Positions 1 through 14,100 of a DNA stretch of 64,000 bases are shown here, piece after piece. How positions within the stretch are numbered: position 1 is the stretch's first letter; each line of letters begins with the position of its first letter. The translations under genes were made by a program, and so were the position numbers. Source of the DNA: Lepidurus packardi (Eukaryota; Arthropoda; Branchiopoda; Notostraca; Triopsidae); NCBI GenBank assembly GCA_023053545.1, contig JAKZAN010000002.1:6878790-6942789 (forward strand), read 5' to 3'. Under the pieces are notes generated by a model, which was not told the DNA's origin, made no database searches, and worked only from the letters and a program-made list of their open reading frames with translations.

Positions 1-424
1 TTCTGACCATCATACATATATGATGATAGAGACCGCACAATGACCACAGCTTTTTAGCCCCCTTGTTCCTTCTGAAACGTTCCTGTGGTCCTCCCCCTTT
101 ACGTGATCCATATGTAAAGTAAAGGCTTAGTTCAATGCTGCTTGTTGGCGGGTGTCCTCCTTTATATTGACACTAGATGACACTTTGACACGCATTGCTC
201 ACATTTAAGCCCCCGTTGTTTTTGGTCATTTTTGCCAATAAATCAATGATCATTAACTAAGGCTGCGACTTGTATATGTATATTCCAAGACGCCTTCAAC
301 GTGAAATTACCCCAATATTCCCATAAACTAAACTAAACCCTTAGCGTTTGTAATTCAAAGCGAGAGTGACATACTAATCTTGTTTTATCTTATTTTGATG
401 TTCGTTATTTTTTCTTCTTTAAAG
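1..424 (+). other. Intron of ham copy 1 (3' part)
   Basis: AT-rich sequence with no coding signal that I can see. It ends in a pyrimidine-rich tract and an AG at 423-424, directly before the first zinc-finger exon, so I read it as the end of an intron whose 5' exon lies outside the window. A possible branch-site region with CTAAAC repeats lies near 328-338. The donor is not visible. Confidence 0.6.
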
Positions 425-2650
425 ATTGGATAATCATCTAATCAGTCATCATCAGTGCGAACCAGGACGTTACTCCTGTCCAGGCTGCCCACGCCATTTT
501 AGCAGCAGAGTATTGCTCTTGCAACATCAGAGCCACTCCCACGATCGGGATCACGATCACGCCGACCCAGATCCGGAATCTGTAGCGGGTTTCGACGGAG
601 TAGGAGGCGAGGATCTCTCATCTTCCGGCAACTCCTCGTCGGCTGTCCTGGCCTTAGGCTTGGGCAGTGCATCAGGCCCCAACCCGAGCAGCAGCCATAA
701 CAACAACAATAGTAACCATTCGACTAGCGGTGGCCTAACTGGTCTCAACGGAGCCGCATCCGATCTGGACCTTGCGGGAATCCTTGAAAGTGGTCGCCGA
801 TACAACTGCGAACATTGTCCTAAAATTTTCTCGGATCCTTCTAATCTCCAGCGCCACATTCGTTCTAATCACGTGGGCGCCCGAGCTCACGCGTGTACCG
901 AGTGCGGCAAGACGTTCGCTACCTCCAGCGGCCTGAAGCAGCACACGCACATCCATTCCTCCGTTAAACCTTTTCAGTGCGAAGTGTGTCTCAAAGCTTA
1001 TACGCAGTTCTCGAACCTGTGCCGGCACAAACGCATGCACGCGGACTGCCGCATGCAGATCCGCTGTCCACGCTGCGGACAAGCTTTCTCCACAGTTACT
1101 TCCTTGACGAAGCATCGAAGATTCTGCGATTCCGCCAGTGCAGGTGCTACCTCTGCCCCGGTTGGTACATCCACTTCGCTAGCCACGCCTACCATGTCCC
1201 ATCACCATACCCAATTATCGTCCAGTACGCCTGGCTACCCGGCGCCACCCACGCTGCCGCCTCATTTAGCGCCCAATCCACTTCTGATGTACCCTCGTCC
1301 GACGTACCCTCTCTACCCTAACTTGTACGCCAATTTCAACTCGAATTTGGCCCATACCTTCAACCTTAATAATTTTCTACCTAATTTCAAACCCGAATTC
1401 AACCTCGGCATGCACAGACTGTACGATAAAGCCGAGAAAAACGCCCTGACCCCCACAACTCCTCTGCCCCATGAAGCCGACGTCGTGAATCCACGCTCCA
1501 CGCCAGAGATGGCCTCTCCCCACCGAGACAAAGGGGATTCTTTCAAACGTACTCGATCTCCGGAAACAACTGGCAAAGCGATCGAGGAATCCCCCGTCAC
1601 CAGCGCAATAGCATCCAATAATCCCAAAATAGCTCCAGTGACGACATCGCCCAAACCCAGTCCCAAACGACACGAAACTGATTCAGGACCCGAAACAGGT
1701 AGCGCTGCTCCCAAAAAGTCTAAAACCGACGAACAACCTTTGGACCTGAGCGTGGCAAACCGCTCGCCACTGGTATTCCTCGCTAAAGGCAAACTGAAGC
1801 GCGAAGAGGAAGAAGACGAAGAAGTCGACAGCGATGACAACATTTCCATCCTAAGCCACGGAAGCAGTCGCAACAGTTCTACCCCGACTCCAAACCAGCA
1901 GAGGAGTTCTTCTGAACCCAAATTGCGACTTCTACGGACCTCTTTTTCAGACCACGACCAAGATGACACCTCCCGAGAGCCGCCCAAACCTGTTCATGTT
2001 AAAAGCAACGGTAAGGAAGCCAGTAGACTCCACTCACCCATTAAACCCTCCCCGAATTCAAATTCCGCGCCCTTTTTCCCTCCCGCGTCAGCCTCGTCGC
2101 TGCTTTCCCCTACTCTCAACCCCTTAACTAGCCACCCTTCAGCCCCCATGGCGTACCCTCGGCCTTTTCATCCGTTAATGCTCGATGCCATGTACCGTCA
2201 GGATCGCCCCGTGGCCACGCCGAACTTTTATAACCCTTACGGAGCGGCAGGCACCCTGGCGCCATCTATGATGAACCCCCGGTACCCTTTGTTCAATCCC
2301 CTTTTCAATGGCTTCAACTTAAGGACGCTTGACTTTCTGCATCGACAACTGCCCCCGGGCTTAAACAAACCTTACGAAGCGTTATTGAATGTCCCGACGT
2401 CGACGCCTGGTGGGCTCAAGGGTTTAGGCGCTGCGGGAAACGGAATGACACCTGCGGCTAGCGTGCGGGATCGTTACTCATGCAAATTCTGTGGCAAAGT
2501 ATTTCCCCGGTCTGCCAATCTGACACGCCATCTACGGACGCACACCGGAGAGCAACCTTACAAGTGCAAGTATTGCGAACGGTCCTTCTCCATTTCATCA
2601 AATCTACAGCGACATGTGCGCAATATCCACAACAAAGAGAAACCTTTTAG
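425..2650 (+). CDS. ham: ham copy 1, large zinc-finger exon
   Basis: The exon begins with the third base of a codon (acceptor AAAG) and ends after AG of the Arg codon in KPFR, so it is entered and left in fixed phases. It carries the end of finger 2, fingers 3-9, the CtBP motif, and the conserved block [12 protein letters not shown] near 2164-2199, which also exists as [11 protein letters not shown] in copy 2. The antisense strand stays open for several hundred bases because of base composition; I do not regard that as a gene. Confidence 0.9.
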
Positions 2651-3233
2651 GTAAACAACTACTTATTTTTCTTTTTAACTAACCCAACAAAAGACTTTGA
2701 ATTAAATTTAATTCCCTGGACTAATTTAAATTAGTGTATTTCGTGTACTAAATCTAATTAATGTTAATTTCTTGTTTAGATTAAGTGGAATTCATCTGAA
2801 ATTGTCTTCTTTGGCTTTGTCTAGGTGCCCATTATGTGATCGATGCTTCGGTCAGCAGACCAATTTAGACCGTCATTTGAAGAAACATGAAATGGAAGGC
2901 CAAGAAGGCATGGATCATGGTACTTCGGCTAGTCCTGGAAGCAGTGTAAGCGGGGAAGTGACGAGTCCCGGAGGTTCTTTTTCACACGAGGACAAAACCC
3001 ATGAATATTTCGAGGATATTCGTAATTTTGTGGGCAAAGTCACCGAATCCGCTCGGAGTCATCATCACCGGGAAGATGACCAAGACGTGGCTATTAGCGA
3101 CGAAGATTCCATGAGTTTGGATCCTTCCGCGGAATCCGACGAAGAAATTAAAATAGGGTTGCCTGCCCCTATCAATTACAACTACAAACCCCTGGCTTTA
3201 AAAGCGGACAACTTGACTGAAGTCCGGAACTAA
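425..3233 (+). CDS. ham: Hamlet/MECOM/PRDM16-class zinc-finger transcription factor, copy 1 (5' partial)
   Basis: Two visible coding exons, 425-2650 and 2825-3233, with donor GTAAAC and an acceptor after TCTAG; the split codon AG|G gives Arg. They encode about 877 residues of a nuclear regulator related to Drosophila Hamlet and vertebrate EVI1/PRDM16. The first exon opens with NHLISH, the histidine half of a finger matching EVI1 finger 2. Further fingers start near local residues 16, 126, 155, 183 and 212, matching EVI1 fingers 3-7. A proline-rich linker follows with the CtBP-binding motif PLDLS (1737-1751) and an acidic run ([11 protein letters not shown]), then fingers 8-10, the last split by the intron. 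The tail keeps the EVI1-like [11 protein letters not shown] motif and an acidic end. The TTG at 426 is not a start; the true start and any PR/SET domain must lie to the left. Family assignment is very secure, orthology to ham slightly less so. Confidence 0.93.
2651..2824 (+). other. Intron of ham copy 1 (174 bp)
   Basis: GT-AG intron, very AT-rich, splitting the Arg codon between fingers 9 and 10. The intron at the same place and phase in ham copy 2 is 1,566 bp long, so position is conserved while length differs ninefold. Confidence 0.92.
2825..3233 (+). CDS. ham: ham copy 1, last coding exon
   Basis: Completes finger 10 ([22 protein letters not shown] split into its C2 and H2 parts) and gives a serine- and acid-rich tail with [13 protein letters not shown], ending LTEVRN and a TAA stop. 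The exon starts at G2825, which completes the Arg codon. The ATG-free stretch upstream of 2825 is open but is intron. Confidence 0.92.
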
Positions 3234-6200
3234 AAAGCTTTAAGATGAAAAAGTTTCAAGAAAAGAGGTCCCCTAAAAAACAAAAGTAATTCAAATTACA
3301 AGACGCTCCAAAAGCAGGAACCCCGTAAGAGACTTTCGCTTTGACGTAAAGAAGAATAAGAAAAAAAAGTAAATACGTCCTCATAAAAATGTTGAGCATT
3401 TTAGGATTGCTAAGTGTGTTAAAGAGTGCAAGTTTTTCTCCCTCCCCCCCAAAAAAAATTACCAGGCTTTTCATGTTTGGCCTGTTTGATGAGCACATTG
3501 GAGTGACAAATTTTGCCCCCTCCCCCATATTGTAAACCCCTATTGTTTGAACTTTTTTTTTTCCTTTTGACAATTGTTGATAATTTGGTATGGACAGAAA
3601 ACTGTTTATCATTAAGAAAACCCAGCTTGAGTTCCTAAAGATGACTTGAATGCTTAATTAAAACTACTTTTCACTTTTCTGGTCGCTTGTTATGTAAAGA
3701 ACCTCTCCCTATTCTACGACAAACCGACAGATGCTATCCCTCTTCTCCAGATGTCATGTGTCTTGTTCTTTTTTGTTTCTTTGCCTAAACGTTGCGTTAT
3801 CAAAATGATTGTAGTACACACACTAGTCGTTGACTTAAAACAAAGAGTTTTGTCATTGAAATATCGTCATTATATATTAGTCATCTGAAACGGTATGCCA
3901 GTTTCAGGTTCTATAAATTTCAAAATTTGATTCTTGGTAAGCTTATGAAATGATAATGGGATTCCTGGAATGCGAAATAGTAAGCTTGCAAGTTTTTTTG
4001 CCCTGAAAGTTTGCAATGTACAAAAATGCGACCAAGGGTACGTCAGGTTAGTAAAAACGCTTTTACCTTCAAGAGCAGGGCGGGCTTGTGACAATCAAGC
4101 TTCTGTAGGACTCCTTTAGCAGAGTACCTTGGCGAAAATGGTTTTCAAAATAGGTTTTCTCAACAAATGGTACTGGGTAGTATCCAAGTACAGTATACTA
4201 AATTACGTACAGCAACATTCTTGTCTGTTGCAAAGCACTCGGTGGTCAACTTTTTACATAAAAGAAAAACGATAGAGGACTGGTTTTCGATGTATCATTA
4301 TTCTACTTCTGGTTTTGACATTTCTAAATTTAAGAAATTAAAACTATATATAAAAAGAAATGAAGAAAAGCAGCAATTCATATATAGTGCTCGCAACTTA
4401 GAAAGCTGGTCACAAACTACCATGTTTTTTAGCATAAGTATTCCGTTCGAAATTTTATATGCGTTCCGCTCTAAGGGATTCGGACACGTGGACTTCCTGT
4501 CCATACTCACCAGCTCATCCACACGCTTTTTAGATGTCACGTCAAGACGATTCCCGATGGGAAAATACAAGGTTTTTGTTAGGGGGAAAAAAAACATGCC
4601 CGTTGCCCAAGCAAAGCACCGGGTTTTTACTAGCAACACTAATTAAGCTTGTGTAACTGGAGGCCATTTACCCGCTAGTGCCGGGAGTTGCTTTTGCCGA
4701 GGGAAATAAAAAGAGAGAAACCTGTTGACATAGATTGGCTATTGAAGGTGTTCAATTCGTCTTGCACTGATTGATTTGTTACGTACAAGTGGACAGTCTA
4801 TATCTCTATAGTCCTCATAGTGCAGAAGCATGCTGTGCTTTAACAAATTTAAACGATTTTTTAAAACTTTTTTTTCACAAACAAAAGGAAGATCCCCACT
4901 CGTTATGTCAGTTTCGACCTCCTTGTGATTTTTTTAAGAGCTATTGAACCGAAGAGTTATTCCGCCTTGCCCATTACTTAATTAAGCAGCTTCTTTCCTT
5001 GGACGAAATAGTGTAATCAAGTAATTGAAAATATACGATTTCGTTTCCAATAGTCCGTTTATATAATACTTTAATTCGTTGTAAAAATGTATTACTAAAT
5101 TCCTCTAAATTTCGTTTAATATATTAAAAGCATACATTCAGGGTAAAGTTTAATTCTTTTTGGCGTGATATAAGATAAAGAGGTATAAAATAAAATGCTT
5201 TGAACTCTACGAGCAAAGTAAACTGAACCAACCAGCGAAACTACAAACTCCTCCGCTAGTGGAATGCAAATGATGACTCGCTGACGTCAGATAACATAAC
5301 AGGGACTAAAAAAGTTGCCAAATTTGTAGCTAAAAATTTTCTCTCAATCGCAATGCATGGGCGCGAATCAGGCCAAGGCAACTTCTACTTGCCTTCTTTC
5401 GAGGAACCCATCACATCAACTTCCTTAGGCGAATCCAAACGTGACCGAAACTCTTGGACTCGGACCATCGCAATCATCATTCCGCTAAGCAAATTGTGCG
5501 ATTGTCCTTTCAACTGCGGCTATTGTACTCTTCTTTTTATGGCGTCTATAACATCCTGAGGCAATGTGTGTGTATGTGGTGTGTTCAAATAGAAAATAAA
5601 GTGGGAAAATTCCATAGTTCATGATTACACCGCCCATGCCTTCGGTGAAGGTGACAAAGCTTACCCACAGCTAAGCTTACTAGCAAAAAAATAAACAATA
5701 ATAATATAGGAAAAAAGATTTATGAATAAAATGAAAAAAAAATATAAGCTCCTATACTATTTTTATCCATTAATAAAAAATCCTCTTCGCACCCGCATTA
5801 AATCGTGACTGACTCGCCCATCGAGAGCGCACTTACACGCAGTTCCAGATCGAGGTGATTCCAACATAACCGCTTTTTATTAACAATTACGCACGTTTTT
5901 ATTTACGGCTTGTGGAAGAACACTATCTACACCCCTTCGGCTCGGACAGAAAGAGAAAGAGAGCCCAAAGATGGCTCCGCAAGTTTTTGTTATTCATTTC
6001 CTTTTTGCTATTACTCTTTTTCGTGGACCATCGGGACCACACCCAAGAGTGACCTGATTGAACCTCTTTTGATACCCCAAGTCGTCAGAAAATGTTGATG
6101 CTGATAACAAGTACCCCATGCAAAGCGCCAAAGATATATACAGTACACGGTGTATGCGTGGTCAGCTAGTATGTACCGAGATATTCTAATGGTAATAATG

Positions 6201-7638
6201 ATGATGGCGATCTGGAACTTTTTGAGAGCATGCAATACCAGCACCAAGACTGGTACACATCAAGCGATTCTTACGGGGTTCAGAGTCACGATCCTCACGA
6301 CCGAAGTGAGTGCCTTTTTTGTGACCGGTACAATTATTAGCGTCTCTATTTTGGTGGAGTCATAGCCCTCCATCATCATGACTGTTCCAACAATAGCACA
6401 CATTAACTAGATGCAAATACATCTCCATTGACCTACAAGGGAACCCTTCAAAACGCGCTCCACCATTCACTGGTTTACACTGCTACTACCGAAACTTCTC
6501 AAGTGGTTTGAACACTTGGAAATTTGCATTCAATCAGCAGCGGAAAAAAGGATGCCTATATAGAGTACAAACGAAGGGGAACGAACCAAACAAGAAAAAA
6601 CACCGTTCCGCCTTTTATTTTCTTGCAAATCAGTATGAGATTTCGTGTAAAATTTGATTGACTTTGTTGAAAGTTTTAACATGGCCCGTAGGTCAAAGCA
6701 CTGTTTCTTTAATGTGATTATTGGATTGTATTTACAATTTTATTTTACTTATTATTAGATGTGATTTATAGTTTCATTTCATTTATGGATTAACTTTTTA
6801 TTAGCTAGAATCTTGCAGCTTTCTCCTAGTCTGCCATCTTTATAAGCTCGCGTTTAAATCGGACGTCAAATTTGAACTTCACATTATGCGGTGCTGGGTA
6901 GTTAATTGTACGCGAAAAGGGGACTTTTTCGGGAAGACATTAATAACAAGCTTTCCTCTTTCTACGCCCGGAGTGAAAGAATTGTTGGGTAAAAGTTTGT
7001 AGCTTCCAGCTGGTAAGTTGGCAAGTTTCCACCTATAAAGCCAAAGAATGATTCCCCTAAATTGGCCCGTGCACGCCAAGACTTAAGTACATCTACAGAG
7101 GACACATCCATTTTTTATAGCCGAAATTACTGCCAACACAAGGCGATGCATGAGCGCGTGTAGAAACACTTTCAGCTCTCTAGCTCCCATTTTAAACGTG
7201 CTAATCGGAAATAAAACTGCTTTTTTTTCAATAACAAAGTCCAGCTATAGAATCAGCTCAAGTTATTTATACACTTTATACTCGTGTTTCTTCGGTTTCT
7301 TTTTGTTTAAGAGACGTTTCTCTTATTCTATTGCCTTTATTTTGCTTGCATTTCAGATTGCACCACTGATAGTAGTTACATTTATGACCAAATACTTTAT
7401 AGGTGCAATGCATACTTTAAACTTACTTTATACTTTAAGCTGTAAAGTTACCACAATTGTAGTACTTCAATCCAGTAACATAATATGAGGTCGTTTTTAC
7501 TACTAAATTTTGGGAAAGTTAATAAAGGAGTTTTGAATGTGGCGCTACAATTAGAAATTACGGCAAATTTCAAGAATATTAGTGTACAAATAAGACAATT
7601 TTTAAGGAGGATTAGCGAAGGAATACTTTTAAGCCTAA
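3234..7638 (+). other. 3' flank of ham copy 1 and intergenic DNA
   Basis: Starts with the 3' UTR of ham copy 1. Candidate poly(A) signals are ATTAAA at 3657-3662 and AATAAA at 4705-4710; I cannot decide between them. A perfect TGACGTCA palindrome (CRE/ATF type) occurs at 5282-5289. The open frames here, the longest at 4167-4646, show no domain or composition signal of coding DNA. Confidence 0.5.
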
Positions 7639-7800
7639 TACAGTGAAAACCGTTTAACCCGAAACCGGGTTAAACACAAAATAGAATTCCGGTCCGGACA
7701 AACGCTATGTAACTCCATCTTTATCTGTTAGCACGAAATCCTTTTAACACGAAAAATTACTACGGTCCCTTCGGCTTCGTGTTAAACGGTTTTCACTGTA
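7639..7800. mobile_element. Tigger/pogo-type MITE, copy A (158 bp)
   Basis: The element runs 7641-7798 and is flanked by TA on both sides, the target duplication of the Tc1/mariner-pogo superfamily. Its ends are inverted repeats: CAGTGAAAACCGTTTAA on the left and its complement TTAAACGGTTTTCACTG on the right. There is no coding capacity. A second copy lies at 41771-41927; the two share long identical blocks such as CAAACGCTATGTAAC and GTTAGCACGAAATCCTTTTAA. Confidence 0.88.
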
Positions 7801-8962
7801 CTAGCTTAGCTAAGTTCTCATTAATTGTCGCAAGGAGGCGCGTGTGTTTTCTATGGGTGAACACATGAATGCGCACGAGTTCTACGCATTAAACGGAGTG
7901 CATGGTAATTAGACAACCGCAAACCCCATACGCATAAATTTTTCCTCTGAAATGAGTAAAGGAATGCCCAGAGAACAGCAATTTTCCAATATGCATATAT
8001 CGTTAGCATTTTTTATGTAGTTAGAAAATTAGGGTGCAATTTTCAAATTAATAAGGGCAAAATGTTAATATATGCACCTGTCTTGCTCTAAATACGCCTC
8101 CCTCCTCATCATACATCGTGTTTACTTTTTATGTAAGAATGTTTCTTTTGCGTTCTACATATGCTATCGTGCCCTGGAAAAAGCTAAGCTATTCGGAATA
8201 CTTTTAAGTTATTTTCATTTTACTTCCCTTTCTTTCGTTATCTTTCTTTGATGAGATGCGTTTCTCTTACTCTACTTTGTTTTATTTTTATGGACAAACG
8301 TGTCTATAACACACATACATCTAAATTGACCAGCTCTTATGGAATATGAAATCAAATACTCTAGATCTCATGGCACAGCTCAGCGTCTCATGTCCCGGTG
8401 ATGAAACACGCAGATAGAAACCAAAGCCAGCTTATTTGCATGCGTGCAGCAAGCTCTTCTTCCCACTTCCAAGTTTTATATATCCAATTATATATCCCTT
8501 AAGGAAATAATTTCCTTAAGACTTTTTTTCATTAAATTAAACTAACTAAAGCCGTTAGACCAGCTAGGTCTAAAACACTTGTTATAAAATAAGGTACCAA
8601 AAAAAAGAAACGCTCAAAAAAAGGTGACCCATTAGACCAACGTTTTTTGTTACTAATCGAAAACATACCACATGGAATCACTGCCCCAGATTTATAATCA
8701 CTCAAATCGCTAATCCGCGAGTCGAATTCACTTCCACTTTGACTGCACGGATATTTTCTTTCCCCTCATTCCTTTCCCACCTCTTTGCCACCCATGAACC
8801 CTTTCTCTAGTTACACCCCAGGAAGACAATGAAAAATAGACGAAAAACTGAGCTTCTTTGACTGGTCACGTTTCGGTCTAAAAAGCATTTCCACCTGAAA
8901 ACTGCCATCCTCTTTGCTTCCAGAAGTCTCGCCGTCGTGCTCCACTGCAGTAGCCCGGAAAG

Positions 8963-8983
8963 TTTTTTTTTTTTTTTTTTTTT
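8963..8983. repeat. Poly(T) tract, 21 bases
   Basis: Uninterrupted run of T. No adjacent retroposon body or target duplication is evident. Confidence 0.9.
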
Positions 8984-11152
8984 ATCGAATAACCACCCCG
9001 AGCTCTGTGTTAGGAGGGACACCATAAACGCAAAGGAAAAGGAATCTTGAAGCAGGGAAAAACGAAAGGGATCGGACCAGGTAATTATAAAATGAACTAA
9101 AAGAATTCTCACTTCCCAGAAAACAACTCTCCCGCTTACAGACTATGGATGACAATAATACAAAACAAAAAAAATGTAATAACAGCTCGCGCTGCATAAA
9201 AGGAAAGTCCCTCACCCACCCATCCATCCGTCCCTTCAGTTTTCCAAGGAGCTTAAAAAAAAGAACTAGCAGTTTACGATAACCACTAGCAGCAACTTAG
9301 TTTTTCCTCACTCTTTTATTTTATTTTTTTTTGGGGAGGTGGGGTATTATTCCTTAGATTTACCTTTCGGCTACGGACTGCTGCTCTAATTTTCCCTTTC
9401 AAGGATGCTTCTGCATGACAAATCCAGCAGATTACATTGCTTTTGCCCATGCTTTTGTTGTTTTAACGAAGAGAAACCTGCTACTGGAGCTGCGCTACAA
9501 GCTTGGTTGTATTATTCAAGTGATAAATTGTCTCCAAAGAGACCTTTTTAGCTTTGGCATCCAAGCACACGAGCAAAAGTTGTAAAAACGGCGCCGAAAG
9601 TTGTAGTTACCGCACCCAAACTTCATAAACAATGCCAAAATTGGTTTTTATCGATAGTCCCCGAGCATGACACGGGCAAGCCAGTTGATTTCCCGACTGT
9701 GAAATGGAAATTACCATTACGTGACAAAGTAGTGAAACACTGAGAAAGTGAAAACAACAGTTTCATACATTTACAATCATGAGGCAATCTCCCCAAGGTG
9801 TCAAAGGGAATCGTTTGGAAGCTCATCTCTCCAGTTTTGCGCTACTTAGACCACTTAAAATCATAATAAAATGCTAAATGGGTCTTTTTACCGTTTTCAT
9901 GCGTTCGTAAATTGGTAATACAACTATGAAACCTAGCCGGTCCGGCTAATAAAGTAGAGGAGATGTTTACAAAAACAAGTTTGGGACTCACAATTTCGTT
10001 TGGGAACCTCAAATTGTCTCGAATTTCATAAGGAAAGTCGACTCGGCAACGAACTTTTCAAAGTTTCTTGCTTAAGGACCCTTGTTTAGTTGTTTGCGTA
10101 GTAAAAATAAGAACTGAAACTTGGAACCGAGTGACCGGGTTGATGATCTTCGACATGCCCTTGCACGCGCTCAACCGTTTCCTAAGAATACATTTATCTT
10201 GTCAACTGTAATGAACTATAGGGTTAACAAATGGAAACATAAATCATATTTCCATGCCGTAAAATATATGTTGGTGAATACAACAAGCTAAGGACCTGAT
10301 GTTACTCTCTTTGTTAATAAAAACCTTTTTTTCTCTTCTAGGGTTAAAAAGGGACAGAATTTTTCCTATAGAAATATGAATACATGATAAACAGGCTCTT
10401 CTTCCCAGGAGAAGATCGTCAGGTGTAAAAATCTGTGAGGATGGATTCGCTTGGTGATGTTGATGACCTCTCTTAGGCCCGGTTTTGAAGCTTTTCGTGG
10501 CAGAAAGATACCAAAAGCCCTCATAATTTAAAAGACCACCAAGGATTCTTGCTGACCCATATTTGGTGTTCTCTTCCACACAATGACCCTAAGGATGGCG
10601 ATACATTTGCAGTCGTATTCGATGACCTTTTTCTCACCCTTTATCTCTGCAACATCGCACCATCCTTGGGTGTTCTTCACCTAGGCTGAAATGCGGCAAA
10701 TAGCGGCATCCAAAAGGGACCGAAATATGTTCATATTATAAAACTTTCTTACACTTGGAAATATTAGAAAGAAATTAATATACGTCCTAATAAAACAACC
10801 AAGAAATTGTAGTTAAATAAACGTTAAATAGAAATAAAAAATAAAAATAGAAGAAATAAATAGAAATAAAAGTACAGCACTACACCTATTTCGCATAGCC
10901 ACAGTAGGTTATGTAAACCTACATACTGTGCGCATTGCCGTACGTTTGATTGTATACAATGAACCTAATCGAATATACAAAATTAAATTCATATCAGATA
11001 TTAATAAATAAAACAATAATACGTGTCATATTTAAGAAAAATGAACAATGAAAATTGGGGTAAAGCATAATTGTAATAAATATAAAATGCAATGAACACA
11101 ATGAACACCATAGTTCCTTATTTTAAGCGGAAAGGAATTTGTGCCTTATTTC

Positions 11153-11155
<3 letters not shown>

Positions 11156-11187
<32 letters not shown>
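11156..11187. repeat. Poly(T) tract, 32 bases
   Basis: Longest homopolymer in the window. It creates a meaningless run of Phe or Lys in open frames on either strand. Confidence 0.92.
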
Positions 11188-11189
<2 letters not shown>

Positions 11190-14100
11190 AAATTAAGCGA
11201 CTTGGGTAAAGTATTGCGTTACAATAGCTACATTGTTCGGACCCAACAAATTCCTCATAGCACGCTAATCTCCCCGCAATCACTTTCTTTCCCTCGCTTG
11301 ATCTGCTTGATCTCTTTCTGTGGTTTACAATAACAATGTAATGCAAGACAAATCCCTTTATTAGCCCACCAAGAGTCATCGAGATGAGGTTTAAAAAAAA
11401 TGGCAAGTAAGGAAATCTAATCCCATTCTTGTCGGTCATCCAGAACCTAAGATAACAGGCTTTGTGGGGAAAAAACTCACCGCCATCACCCCTTTTAGCA
11501 TCCAGGGCAAACGTTGTTTCAACCTAAACGCAGCAAACAATGAGAGAGAAAAAAGAAGGCAGACAGTATAAAAACTCGTTCAGCACCTGATGACGCTGAC
11601 CGGCCGAAGAAACAGGGCATCAGTGAAAGTTTCACTCGAACTTTTCTGCATAAGTTGGTTGGCAAAAGGCTGGGGCCCCTATTGTTGCAAAAAAGACATT
11701 GCTCTGCTATTTCGAAAAAGCTTATAAAAAAAAACAGAAAAATGGACCCGCTATCTGATCGGTTCCTTTATGGCACTCCATACGCATACAATGTTGATCT
11801 TTTTGCACTGGACACGTACGAATTGCCTTGTTAAATCAAACAGGAAAGGTCGCAGAGAACGACTGCTTTGCCGTGGTACAAATCCAGACAATTGTCGCAA
11901 TGAAAAACAAGACAGAAAAACTGAACATTTTAATTCGTTTAGCTAAAAGAAAATGTATGTATTCCAATCCTGAATCCGTCTGAGTAAAACTGTCACGCAC
12001 TAAAGCACGACAGCCTTTTTATTGAATATGCAAATTTCCTTTTCTAAAATCCAAGTCACTTAGATATACGATGCAACAAATCCATGGCTTTTGTCACGAG
12101 CGATCCTTTTCCCCCTCATTTACGACGAGGATAGTGTCAAAATTTCGAGACACCGCAAGATGCTAATTAAGCCCTGTGTGACGTGCTGTTTTCCCAGGCC
12201 CGGGTAGTTATTTTCATAATGAGCATCTCTAACACCTGGACGGCAATAGTTTTTGTTGCTTCTCAACACACAGCTCCGGATATCCTCTTCGTTAAATATT
12301 GCGTACAGGAAAAACAAAAGCCGGAAAATCCCTTCAAACCTTTAATCGTGCATATCAAATGAAGATCCTTACTCGCAACTCTGCTCTGATCTATCCTTTT
12401 ACACTACACAGTCCCAACAAAGGAAAGAAATAATTAACATAATCCCTTGTTTATACTAATCAAAGCCCCCGGGTTTTGAATATGTGTTTACTTCCTGATG
12501 AACACCGCTTGCAACTCTCCGTTAAGTGTCTCATTAGCTAAGGAAATCTCCAAAACCAAAGGAGGATAAAGGGATTTGTGTTGCCCCGGAACCAGGAAAA
12601 ATAAGATTTGAGGTGTTTGAGTTTTGAACGAATCTTGATTTCCGGACGCTTATTGCATCGCGATGACTAAACTCGAATGCCAGTCTCCTGGATCATCTCG
12701 TACTTCGTGGGTTTACTCTTCATCGTTGCCAAGTGAAGCTCGGACAGTCCTTTTCACAATCGGAACCACTACAGCGTACTAAAGTGCCACAACTTTTGTG
12801 CAAAAGTGAGCGTTTTAGCAAATCGTTCTTCCAACGTGGCTTGGTCAAGCTTTGCTGCATCTTTCGCCTGGTTACATTCGACTCCTGTGGAGTGCCCAGT
12901 GAGCAAAACCAGGAAACCTCAGCCGCTTTTATTTTGGTTCAAGGAACAGGTAAAGTCCACATTACGGGTCTATGCCACAATTCCGAATTGCATTTAAGCT
13001 TAAAAAAGAAAGAAAAATTGTCAAGTCATACTAAAGCTCAAACAATGCAATTTCCCATGGCTAATTGTTAGCAAAAGCAAATTGGAAACTCTTCATTTTG
13101 GAGCCTTTTTTATTGCTTAGCCATTCGTTAGTCTTTAGTGTCTCTGAACACCGTACAAGTTTCCCTATCCACAATCGGCAAAAGAGAAAATCAACACATT
13201 CTTCCTTGCCATATACGTCGAGGATCAGACTTTTATAAAAGTAAACCGGACGAGGAAAAATAAATAGAACTCTGTAATAGCCCCATCCTGGTCTTTCGAC
13301 AGTTTTTTCCGAGGGAAAATCTAACAGTCCAAAGTTGTTGGAAGCTGGGGACCTTTTTCCGTGAAATCCACTTTCTTGGACATAAAAAACCCCGAGCAGG
13401 TGCTTTTGTCACCTCCACCAAGTTAGGAAACAAAAACTTTGGAGGGAAGAAGCCAAAGTTAAGCTCGCTACAGCTCTCACAAAACAAAGTGTTCTCGAAT
13501 CTTCCGATCTCATGGAGTCAGGAGGCGAAACTGTGAAAAGAACCAACGCTTGGTTCCCTTTCTTTTTGCTTTATGCAAATAAGAATCTGGATCAGAAGCA
13601 GTGAAAACAGAAGGCTCCCGGGGAAAGAAGTGTCCAGAGCTGGGCCACCTTCCACCTGCATAGAAGCGGAGCTCAAGATTCATCTTAAAAGCCCATCAAA
13701 GAGGTCAGACGGGGCCCCCGAGCACACTGCCTTTAGCATGTCATCCACATTCTGAACTATGTCTCGAAAAACGGATGGCTCCTTTTCTTTTGGTGCTCTT
13801 CAAGCTTAATCTTGCCGTTGGGAATCGGGAGCGCAACCTGACAGATTATAGCACGGAAATGCTCCTTTTCATCACCTTGGTTTTTTTTCCTATTAAACAG
13901 TGTGAGGTGTGTTGTAGAGCTTGTGGTGCCAGCAGACTGACAGGGATCTTGCGGGGGATTCGCTTCGCCACGAAAAACGACCAACAACTAAAATAGAATA
14001 GAAATGGAAATGAAAATAAAAACAAGATGCAGAGCAATTGGCCTTTCCTTCCTCCTTTCCCCTTTCTCTTGGTATAGCCAAACTATGACAAGTGGGCGAG

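Noticed and set aside
426..428. TTG as a possible start of ham copy 1
   Set aside because: The sequence directly after it, NHLISH, is the second half of a zinc finger whose cysteines must come from an earlier exon; there is a splice acceptor just before it.
1313..1987. Long open frame antisense to the ham copy 1 linker (224 codons), and a similar one at 34945-35571 in copy 2
   Set aside because: Both lie entirely opposite a well-supported coding exon, show no domain, and are explained by codon bias of the true gene.
4167..4646. 159-codon open frame starting with ATG downstream of ham copy 1
   Set aside because: AT-rich, no motif or domain, no splice or promoter context, and the opposite strand is open too. 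Chance is the simplest reading, though a species-specific gene cannot be excluded.
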